Positions 10,201-22,200 of a stretch of DNA of 64,000 nucleotides are shown one piece after another (positions within the stretch are counted from its first letter, which is position 1; each line of letters begins with the position of its first letter). A program made the translations under genes and the position numbers. Under the pieces are notes generated by a model that worked only from the letters and a program-made list of their open reading frames with translations, was not told the origin of the DNA and ran no database searches. The stretch comes from Incurvaria masculella (lineage: Eukaryota > Arthropoda > Insecta > Lepidoptera > Incurvariidae): positions 24,719,595-24,783,594 of the forward strand of contig OX335644.1 in NCBI GenBank assembly GCA_946894095.1, given 5' to 3'.

Positions 10201-13200
10201 ATTATTATTATTTGTTTATGAACGAGCAGACGAAGCTGGTATATACATCTCTTGGTTATGTTAGTTTAGATATTAACAAATGGTGTTGTTTTTATTGTGA
10301 CTTGTTGATAAGCTTGACCATAGATAACCACCGGAGTAAATACTTAATTTTTTTTATGATAACACGGTATAGGTCCATGGTATCCACCTCACCTTGCAAA
10401 ACCACGATCAGCAAGGCGCTATGCCAGTGGATTTGCGCGTGATTGCCGAACTATCGAGCTTGTTTCAATTACGTTTGAAAACTCCCATGTTATGGGTTTT
10501 AGGAAATACACATGCCGGCAAACGGTTCCATATCCTGGCGGTGCGGCAGAGAAATGAATTTGAGAAACAATTAATTAATTTAATTAATAATAATCAATCA
10601 ACAACCAATAAACAAAATCAAAACAAATATAGAATGTGAATGATAAGTAATATTTGTAATACCAATTTTTTTTTTTTAATATACAAGTGCACTCGGGGAA
10701 AAATGAAATTCACGCATCAGCTTTAAGCTGCTAGCGATATGAATAACATAATAATAATAATAATTCAATCTCAAAAGCCTAATGTCAACGACGAAAGGTT
10801 GCTCTGATTCTCGGCAGGTGCCCTTGATATAAGTTTAATGGGTAGGAATAACGTATGCAAATTCCACAGAGCAAAGTCCATTATAGTACCTGTAGAACAG
10901 CCAGATGACCCTACAAACCGTGTAATGGCTCCAAGACTCCAAGCCAATGGTGAGTTTCGGGTCTCCAATAAGACGGACGGATAACCGAATGGGTTTGTGA
11001 CCAACAATAAAATCGGAAGAGTGCTGTTTAGTGGACTGCCTTTCACTAATAAAAAAATTGGGTTTCAATTTCGCTCCACCCTGGAAAATCCATGGTCCTG
11101 TGGCATTTATTGCAACTCAAAAGCTTTCATAACCAGTTCTCTGTATTTATAAAAACTACTGGACACAATATTATAATGTTTTTCCCATTGCTAAGACTAT
11201 AACAATATTAAGATGTATAGATAATGTGGCAAACGTGCAACACAATGGCAGCATTCATAACTTTTATTCATGAGCTTAGAGACATGCTAATTTTGAACTA
11301 TTGCGTAATTTGGACGCTCCAAATCTCACTGCATTATGCAATGATATTTTTATATTGGGCAGATGACAGCAACATGTGACTAGGAAGCTGTGCTGAAAGA
11401 AATTAGCATTTGCATTAAATGTCTCGATTAAATGCGTAACATTCGTGCCATATTACCTTTTACCTCTATCTGATCTTGCTTTATTATTATTATTATGTTA
11501 TTTATATCACTAGCAGCTTAAAGCTGATGCGTGAATTTAATTTTTCCCGGAGTGCACTTGTATACTTAAAAAAAAAACAATTGGTATTACTATTATTACT
11601 TATCATTCACATTCTATATTTATTTTGATTTTATTTATTGATTATTGATTGTTTATTATTATTATTGATTATTTGTAAAAAAAATAATATTTCCCTTTAA
11701 GTGTTTGTCTAGTCGGTTTTAAAATCCATTTACAGTTTCAGCACTAATGACCTCCTCCGGCAGCTTGTTCCAAGAGTCTACACGTACTCGGTTGCCTGCA
11801 GCTTGAAATAAAATCGATACTCAGCCAATTAGAAGCCAAGGAAACATTTTCTGGTTAACCGAGGTGTGGAACCTTACAACTTCTTGTGGCAATCCATGAC
11901 ATACGAAGTCATTAGTGCTGAATCTGTTAATTGCTTCAAAAACAGACTCGACAACTATTGATTTAATAACCAATGGCAATAAACTAGTGGATCTCTGTGC
12001 TTTAGACCTCGCGAGTCTGCATTTTTGAACATTTGACATTTAAAAAAAAAAATTTTTATTCTACATAATTATCGAACCTGCTCCCAAAATTTCACGAGAG
12101 TCTATTGAGAAGAATAGCCGGACGTACAAAAGCATTTTCGCGCAATCTGAAACTTCGCTCTTCGTTCGGTCAACAAGAACTGTGCATCCGCAAATTTCGA
12201 ATGAAATATTAATGACTAGCAGCCCGTCCCGGCTTTGCACGGGCATAATGTCATTTAAAAAAATATTATTTTGACGCAATGATACACAAATAAACCATTT
12301 TTACGTAGAGTTCCTACATTGAGATATTTGAAATAAAAAAAACTTAGATATTATTATTACATGATTATTAGATATTAGAGAAATAATAAATTCAAAGTGC
12401 TATAGGAAGAACCGCGGCCTCCGAGGCACGCTCCCGCCGCCCCGGCCGGCCGGTACCGCCGCAGACACTACATCCCGCAATTTTTAAATCTATAATATCT
12501 TCGAAAATATTAATTTAAATCATATGCTGCAAAGGGCCGTATAGATCTATATTAAATCAACAATGTATTTAAGGTATTTAATTGGATAAGGATTAATTCT
12601 GTATTGGTTAAAATCGCTTCGAAAATTAGCCATTATTTGTCGTAAAAAGTAAATGAGAAAAAATATTTATTGTGGGATATCCATAAGAGATAGATATATA
12701 CCATCGCGGAGTTTTCTGTAGACCTTTTCAATGTATACAATACTTAGTACATTATTTTGATAAATCTCGTAGGGTTTAGCCTGCGTTTGCAATGTAAGCG
12801 GAAAAAAAATATTTTTTTACGACATCACATTGGAAACCTCAAAAATAACAGTATTTCTCCAATATTTAATGGATGTTATTATACTTATAAACCTTCCTCT
12901 TGAATCACTCCATCTATTAATAAAAACCGCATCAAAATCCGTTGCGTAGTTTTAAAGATTTAAGCGTACATAGGGATATAGTGATATAGGGACAGAGAAA
13001 GCGACTTTGTTTTATACTATGTAGTGATATGCATACATCAGCTTTAAGCTCTAATAATAATAATAAAAAAACAAACAAACTCTTCAGCGTTATTATATTA
13101 GTATAGATTTATTAAGATAACTTTTCACATTCCAGCTCTGCTGCAGCATGGAGCGGACCCCAACATTCGCAACACGGAGGGCAAGACGCCACTCGATCTC

Positions 13201-16200
13201 GCCGATGCGGCCACAAGACCTGTCCTCACGGGTACGGAGTCCTCGCCTGTCTTGTGGCAATGTTTATTTGTTTATTAACGTGCAAGTGACCAAGGGGAAT
13301 AGGTCTACCAGTATGGTTCCTATAACAGTTTCCCTGTATTTCCTATGGTTACACCTACATTGCTTTGGCCAGTTCAGGTCCAAACAAAAGCCAGTTGCGT
13401 GTTGTTGATGCATTTTCCAGGTCAAGCGGAGTGTCCAAAGTATTCTATCTAATTCTCTCGCAGGTTAAATCCTATAGATGTATGATTGTCTCGTGTTTTT
13501 TTTTTCTATTATATATCCACAAGCAGTCGACAGACTATAATCGGATGTCTTCAGTGACGTTAGGACTTCATAGGAGACATAGCCAGTGCCTTGGCTGCCT
13601 TATTTATATAACTTGGCGCCTTTTCAATCTCGTTTTTCTTGAATTTTTTACAACTTCACAACGGTGTTGACAAGTTTTCAGTTCAAAAACACATTTTTTT
13701 TATCTTATTCTTGGGGGCACTTACTGGACCCAGATGACATTTCAGTCATCATACCTCAAAAAATCCTGCACTTCCTGAAGGAGGCAGGAATTGAGGGTTA
13801 ACTGTGAGAAGGGAAAGTTCCCTTTTGTAAATCTTAAAAGGTCGCAGTGGCAGCGAGAATAAAAAGCTCGCAGCTCAACTTCAAATAGAAATGGTTTTGC
13901 GTGGGCACCGTTTGTCTAATGGATATGGGTGGGCAGGCGAATACTGCGCGGCGGAGACGCTCGAGGCGGCGCGCTCCGGTGCGGACGAGCGGCTCGCTGC
14001 GCTGCTCACGCCGCTCAACGTGAACGTGCACGCAGCGGACGGGCGCCGCTCGACGCCGCTGCACCTCGCCGCCGGCTACAACCGCGCGCGCGCCGTGCGC
14101 CTGCTGCTGCAGCGCGGCGCGCACGTGCATGCCAAGGACAAGGGGTGAGTAACCGGAAGGGAAAGGAAGAATTGGCATGTGGTGTGTTCCGGGCGTTACT
14201 CACCCGCCCGATGACGCCTTAAGACGCGTCGGAAAGGAAACCCCTAAAACTACTGGAGCCAGCTAGATCTAGGTCTTCTCATTACTTTCGAAGCTCGCTT
14301 GTTGGCTGGCTTCTCCATGCATCGTTGCTGACACACACTTTTTGCACACACAAACTCAAGCCTACGCGGACGGCTTTGCAGAGATGACACACGAAATACG
14401 TGGCACTTATGTCGAACAAACACACAACCACTTCTTGTGGAGATATCAAAATCTCAAAGTTGCTGTGTCACAGGCACAGACTTTACTACTTCTATTCGAT
14501 CTGTCAAAGCACTGACAGACCCAGGCCAAAGAAAAGTAATGTTTTTGTCAGGGGGTAGGCAAAGAATATTTCCATACAGACGTAATGTAAACCAAACATG
14601 GTCGTTGTGGCGACTCCACTGTATGGAGAAAGTGTGCATATAATCATAGCAAGTCGGCCACTCGTTGAATGCCATACAGTGCAAACATCACCACCATGTT
14701 CGAATGTTCTCCTGAAATGCTTTCGTCAAGCCAGTTCCCACACACACAAATCCTCCAATACGCCTTTGACTATGTGTGCGTGTGCCATGTACATTTAAGT
14801 TAGGTAAGTAGTTTTAGACATTTTGGAGACAGTGGGTCTCTTAGCAGGCACACTAGATAGCACATCTCCTGCATAGATAGTGCGTCGTAGATGGTGCGAA
14901 TAGAGGGTGCGTCGCAACGCCCTCCTTCCCTCGGTCCAGGCGCTGATCCAGCATTTCACGCAGGGCGAGTCGAGAGTTCTTATTGGCCCAATTGTGATAC
15001 TTTTTGAGAGCCCTGTCAGGATTGAAGTATTGGCAAGGGTGGACATGTCTTACAGCTTGGGAGCGTAGTAAGAAGCGTTTAGAATTTAAAATGTTTCAAT
15101 GAGGATCTCCCCATTCTGTTCCTTCTTGAAGAGTGTTGAGGCCAAGCATAGAACATATTCTGAATCTATATGTTCTGTATGTGTCGCAGAGGGCTTGTGC
15201 CGCTGCACAACGCGTGCTCGTATGGCCACTACGAGGTGACGGAGCTGCTGGTGAAGGCAGGCGCGGATGTGAACGCGACCGACCTGTGGGCGTTCACTCC
15301 GCTGCACGAGGCCTCTAGCAAGGCGCGGCTCGAGGTACGCACACTCGCTTTTTTTTCCTGTCATTTTATTTCCTCGTATTACTATCATGTCTTATCAAGT
15401 CCTTTCTTCCAAGTAAATAGTAAAGGTACTTTTGAACTTGTCACACACACAATTCACTACGCCTAGATTCGATTTGAATATAGTCAGGAAGTTCGATGAC
15501 TGACGTTATTGTCTGGATAGCTCAGTGGTAGAGCAGTGGACATGTAATCCAAACCCACCACATGCTTTACTACTAGAGGCCGTACGTCTAAGAAATGTTT
15601 ATTAGTCTAAATTGTATTAATCTCAAACATGTGCCTTGTCAGGTGTGCTCGCTGCTGCTGAGTGAGGGGGCGGACCCCACACTGCTCAACTGTCACGGCA
15701 AGTCGGCGCTCGACGTCGCACCCACTCGCGAGCTCCAGGAGAGGCTCGCCTGTAAGTTGGCCGATCTCGTCTATAGCCCTCGTCAGCTGTTCCTATCTCT
15801 CTTTCTCTCTCTAACTCCTTGTTTTTTTTAAATTTTCTATCGACCACAACTCCCATCCCCTCTCCCGCTTTCTCTCTCTTTCTCTCCCTCTGTATAATAT
15901 CATGTATGCTCGTACTAGTGGCTCTCTGAGCTGCAGACCTCACAAGTCTGTCTTTGCATAGCTTAAAACTGAATAAATGTTCACCACGCATCTCAAACCA
16001 AAATCCTATTATTTTTCTTGTATTTTTCTCGTAAGTACCTAACGCTTCAGGTCACAAAACAAGAGATTTGTGACAAGTATGTAGTGGAAGATGTAACGTC
16101 GACTGGTTCTGACGGAGCGGCGCGTGTTACAGTCGAGTACCGCGGCTACTGCCTGCTGGAGGCGTGCCGGCTGGCGGAGCCCGCACGCGTCAAGAAGCAG

Positions 16201-19200
16201 CTCTCGGGGCTGAGCTCCGCGCACGCGCCGCCCGCCGCCTCGCACCACCACCAGGTATGCGACGTGACGCACTGCTCTCCTTTGACCTTGGAATTTTCAC
16301 GTGAAACTGCAGAGTCCGCTATTTTTTTTTATTCAACCCGACGTAGATGGCTAAAACCACACAACTACCGTTATGATATTAGCCCAATACACCACATTCC
16401 CGAAGGAATTAGGTGCCATGCCAGGACCTTCCCTTTATGAGCACGGCTACATTGAACTGATTGGAAAACACGGACAATTTTTCAGTGCCATGCCAGGACC
16501 TTCCCTTTATGAGCACGGCTACATTGAACTGATTGGAAAACACGGACAATTTTTCAGTGCCATTTCGACCATCTTTTCATCCAATGCGATTGTACCAACA
16601 TAGTAAGGGTTATGATATTAGCCCAATACACCACATTCCCGAAGGAATTAGGTGCCATGCCAGGACCTTCCCTTTATGAGCACGGCTACATTGAACTGAT
16701 TGGAAAACACGGACAATTTTTCAGTGCCATTTCGACCATCTTTTCATCCAATGCTATTGTACCAACCCGGGCGGGCTTAAAACCTACCACCTAGTAGGGG
16801 AAGGGGACCTACAGTTTTACATGGGTTCCAAACCATGGAGCCGCTCGCATTCGTGACGAAATGCACTTATTCAACTCGGATAGAGAAAGAACGTGTTGCA
16901 TGAACGGGATTTGAACCCAGACCTCTGGTATGCTAGGCAAGCCCCCGTGCCACTAGGCTACGAACAAATATATTTACCACTAACTCGTGGGAACGCTGCC
17001 GCCATACGAACGAGTTTTCAACGCTAATCACATTCTTCAATGCCCGCTGGTGCCGGCATTACCGTCAGTGTATGTATCATCCCTAATGGTGAGATTCATA
17101 GAGCTTACTTGCACTTGGCTTAGCCAAAGTATGCCTTCCGACTGTCAGTTTTGACATAAAACGTATGGAATTAATTTCGAATTTGACAGTCGGAAGTTAG
17201 ACTTAAGCCAAGCACGTGTAAGGTCTATGAATATCAGCATAAAACTTTTGCTATAGTGCTGCTACACAGATGAATTTCGGTCGTCACTGGACGGGTGCGG
17301 CGAGTTCCTTGCTCGACGGCCGCAGTCGTTCCCACGGTGATCACGACAAACACTTTGGCAGAGTTCGTCGTCGAGCGCGGGCGGCTCGCTGCCGGCGGGC
17401 GAGGGGGGCGGCGGCGGGGGTGGTGGGGGTGTGGGGGGCGGCAGCGGCGGCGCGGAGTCGCTCGCCAACTTCCCGCACCTGTCGTCGGGCGAGCGGCCGC
17501 TGCACGCCGCCGCCGCCAGCGTCTACCCCAAGCGAAAGCAGGTGATGAGCGCTCCTCGCGTTACACGTCGAATGCCAACATATCAAACCTTTTTTTTGTC
17601 ATTTGGTCCAAATGTTATTACAAAACCTTTCTTCAAAAAGAATGTGCTGCAAAATTATTGTGTCTTGACCACTCTGTATCCCTTGGTTTAGCATGGATTA
17701 ACTTACTAGAGAATGGCACAATTTTTTGGGTACGCAGGCGAGCAGAGGATAGGTTAATATGTATACTTCTGTTTCTGCAGCTTCTAGGAGCTACCCTGTA
17801 TCCTAATACCTACCTAATACCACACAGAATTCATACAGTCATTAAAATGGTTAATATCTTCCCCTTTCGACCTCATATTGTGCACAAAATAACCAGGGTT
17901 TTCAAACAAGCGTTGCTCACCGGCTTGTGGAGGCGCCCAAAGGCGCCGACTCGTCGTAAAAATCCCTACCTAGTGGTAATAACTAGAACTAGGGTTCTTA
18001 CTCCTCTTGACGCTCCTGAGTGCTGGTGGCTGATGGACCTAGTCTAAACGGCCTCACATCAATTTGGGTTTGCAAAACACGTAGCCATTATGTCGACTAG
18101 CACACAACACACGACAGCATTGACAGTCCAAAATCATAAGACATCCCTAATGTTTTTTTTCATGTGAACTAAGCACAATGCGTACGATCCAGGTGATGGA
18201 GATGCTGATCCGCAAGGGCGCGCGAGTGAACGAGAAGAACAAGGAGGGTCTGACGGCGCTGCACGTCGCCACCGAGCACTCGCACCTCGACGCCATGGAC
18301 GTCCTGCTCAGGCACGGTGAGTACGAGGCCATGGTCGAGGATAAATATTATAAATAGTTGGGGACTGAAAAAAGAGCCCTGAGGCACTCCAATCTATACC
18401 TAGTAAAATAAAGCACTAAAGGCACGACTACGAAAGAAAAAAAATTGTGTACAGGGCCCTAGAAACTCAGGAATAAATCTATGTCCTGTAAGATACAACT
18501 CTTGACTGCCATTACTTAGCCCAGATATGCAACAAACAAATATTATCAAATGCCTGAGGAATTCCGCTAAGAAGTTTTACCAATTGGGCTACTTATAGTA
18601 TTCTTGAATGAGAGAAGGCAAACAACTAATATTGAAAACTTTTCTTATTGGAATCATTATCAACATGCAAGACTTTTATTGTAGGCGAACCGGCAATGAA
18701 ATATTTTCCGCGTTTTCCATCCAATTCAATGTGACCATGCTCATAAAGGGAGTGCTGTGGCATGGTACCTAATTCCTTCTCGAATATGGGGCCAATAAAT
18801 ATAGGCAAAAAATATATTGGGCCAATTTGACGGTGGTTGTTGTATTTGCCATCAATGTACACATAAATAGATGTGAAGTCATATAGTAGACGCCAATTCT
18901 AAATGCCGCGCTTAACAAAAAAAAGAATTACTTGTGTGGGACTATTATAATAACGGTGGATGTGGTATTAGCCATCCATGTCCAATCACATGTAATAACA
19001 TCTGCAGAAAACATCTATTAGCGGGCCAACAATTTGCTTTGCTGAACGGTGTGAATGTCGCCAGGGGCCAAGGTGAACGCGTGCGACAACCGCGGCGAGA
19101 GCGCGCTGTCGCTGGGCGCGCGGCGCGACGACGCCGCCGCGTGCCGCCTGCTGTTGGCGTGCGGCGCCGACGCGCAGCCCGCGCCGCCCTCGCCGCCGCC

Positions 19201-22200
19201 CGCCTACCTCCCGCCCGAAGGTGAACCTCTCCCCCCCTCGGACCCCATCGGTACTTCTCTCTTCGGCGTTTCAAGCTGACGTGTTCTTTGGGCATTTGTA
19301 CGCAGATATCACCCTCTGACTTTATTGATTCTAATTGACGTGTCAATGAGTCAAACTACATGAAAAAATATGAAATTATTATTTACAGTATATATTTCCT
19401 ATACAAATCTTAGGTTTGTATTATTTAATTCAAAAACAAAACCTTAAAAAATATAAACCTAATACTGGATCCAACCTTAGAGAGGTCCCACCTAGGAAAA
19501 AATCCTATGAGGCCGCTCCGAGCTACAGAAACAGAAACCTCCGAACGATTCTCACGTTCCATAGTAGAACCGATTTCTGCATTTGGAATTGGAGCCAAAT
19601 ATCGAAATCCATTGATTATCCAGAACGAATTTGTGTCAACGGCAGCTAGTTTATTTATTTTATTGTAGACAGGCAGTGTAGGCTCATGTGCCAAGTATGG
19701 TTATCACTTTTCATGATGATACAAAGGTGTGTCTGGTGTGGGTGCAGACGCGTGCGCGGGCGCCGCGGCGCTGCGGCTGCTGGAGGCGGCGCGCGCGGGC
19801 GACGCGGATGCGGCGCGCTCGTTGCTCGACGCGCGGCCGCCGCTCGTCAACTGCCGCGACATGGACGGCCGGCACAGCACGCCGCTGCACTTCGCCGCCG
19901 GCTACAACCGGCTGCCGCTCGCGCAGCTGCTGCTGCAGCGGGGCGCCGACGTGCACGCCAAGGACAAGGGGTCCGTCTCACTCTCTCTTTCTCACTCATA
20001 CGGCTCTGTCTCTCACACACGTTTCTGTGTCATTTCTCTCTCACACACACACACACACATACACGCACACGTTTCTGCCTCTCTCTCTCTCTCTCACGTT
20101 TCTCTCTCTCTCTTTCTCTCTATCTCACGTCTCTCTCTCTCACGTCTTTCTCTCTCTCTCTCTCTTTCTCTCTATCTCACGTCTCTCTCTCTCTCTTAAC
20201 CTACTTACTAGGACATTATAGGATGTTTAGAGGGCGAACTGGCCTACCCTGCCTGGATGATGCATGCCAAAAGGACCCTAACCCAAATCCTGCTAGAAAA
20301 AGAATAGGGGTCTCATGATCCTCGTCACTCCGGGGTGCTGGATTTTGTTGCCGACACTTCACTTGGCCCTACGACACTCACGACAATGTGAAGTGGCACA
20401 ATTTATAGGCATATCAAAACACAACTTTGCTCTATTTCCTGGAGTTTTTATAATGTGGAACCTTTCTCCATACAGCCTAAACTAAACACGGGATACACAT
20501 GCGATGCAACAAGGTGCATGTATCTCTGTTGTGCAACCTCCCTAAGGGATTTTAGGTCAGGTTGAGTACTCAGATGACCCTTCAGTTGTACTGTCAGTCA
20601 AACCAATCAAACTACCAATCAAAAGCGTTTATGTCATACCTTCTGCACTCTTACTGGGTAGAATATTAGGCCTCTCATATTTTCTCACATCTTACGCCAA
20701 TTCTGCCCCAGAAGAAAGCGTAAATCTAAAAATATTGTGTCGGATCGCAGAGGACTGGTGCCGCTGCACAACGCGTGCTCGTACGGCCACTACGAGGTGA
20801 CGGAGCTGCTGGTGTCGGCGGGCGCGGGCGTCAACGCCGCCGACCTCTGGCGCTTCACGCCGCTGCACGAGGCCGCCGCCAAGGGCAAAGCGGACATCGT
20901 TCGGCTGCTGCTCAAGGTCGGTGCTCTCTGAAGGAACCAGCGCATTCATCCGACAAGAGTGAGGTCCAACAAATGTGTTAAGAGTTTAGATAGTTCAAAA
21001 AAAGTGTTTGCTTCTCAGACACGCAAGCCAAAAGTTAATCCGCTGCATAATCTATACTAATATAGTAAAGCTGGAGAGTTTGTTTGTTAATTCTTTTTTT
21101 GTCTGGACGCTTCAATCTCTGGAAATATTAGTTTTTTTTTTGTGTCTTGTCTCTCTGCAATCAGCTTGAATTTGGAGCCTTTATCAGAGGTGTGGGTATT
21201 TGGATATGACTTGAAAAGCTGGCGTCCAATGATGACAAGCTTCATACTTCTTTGTATATACGAAGGTGGATCATAAAGTTTTTGGAATGACCATGAAAAC
21301 AATTAAAATTTGATTGAAACTAAATTTTTTTTTCTGCATAATCTCCTTCTAATTAGATACACTTCGTATACCGCTTTCCTGGATTGATTATTCCATCCTT
21401 AAAAAAAATTGTTCGTGAGCATCGAAAAACTTCTCGACAGCAGCCATGACCCCGATTTCTCGAATTATTCTCGAATTTGGTTCCACGGAGATTTTCTTTC
21501 CATTTTCAAAATACATGAAAATCACTGGGGCCTAGCTCCAGTTAATATGGCATGTGCTCATAAAGGTCGAAGCCAGAATCACTGATTGCAGTGTGAGCGA
21601 TTTCAGATCTGTGAGCGGGCGCTTTGTTTTGATGAAACAGCTTGCCGGACGTCAACTTTCCTCGTCGTTTTTCTTTAATGGTTTCTCGTAATTTCGCGAT
21701 TAAAGCTGCATAATATAAACTGGGAATTGATTAACCTTTAGGCAAGTAGGCAATTAGGAGAATTCCTTCAACCTCCCAGAACACAGAGGCCATTACTTTG
21801 CATGCACTCGCAGCAAGACGAAATTTCTTCACGGGCGAAGAAGAACGTCGTTTCCGGTACATGCTTTGTCGTTTTATCTCGGGATTGAAGTGGTGCACCC
21901 TCGTTTCATCCATGGTTACAAAAAAACCTAAGAAGAGTTCAGGATCTTCTTGAAAGATGTCGAGATTCCGCTTAGAGATATCACAACGTTGCTTATTGTT
22001 CTCGTCAGTGAGCATTCGTGGTACCCATCTTGCTGACACTATTTTTAAGTTCAAAACATCTGTCAATTTTTTTTACCGCTGCCATTACTAATCTTTAGGG
22101 TCTCTAAGAGGTGGTTTATTGTACTCGTCTGTCTTCCAAGACATTTTTTTTCCACTTTTTGGACCTTTTCTTCTGTGAGGGAGGTGGTCGAGTGGCCAGA

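Noticed and set aside
16051..16132. Upstream acceptor (TTCAG at 16050) for tankyrase exon 7
   Set aside because: With the phase left by exon 6 it meets a stop codon within nine codons; the acceptor at 16132 restores the conserved sequence.
17295..18047. 250-codon + strand frame over tankyrase exon 8
   Set aside because: Wrong frame relative to conserved tankyrase sequence; its length comes from GC-rich DNA lacking stops and an open intron stretch.
19686..20318. Three overlapping frames of 150-210 codons after exon 11
   Set aside because: They read through the CT/CA microsatellite; only the part to 19970 in one frame is tankyrase.
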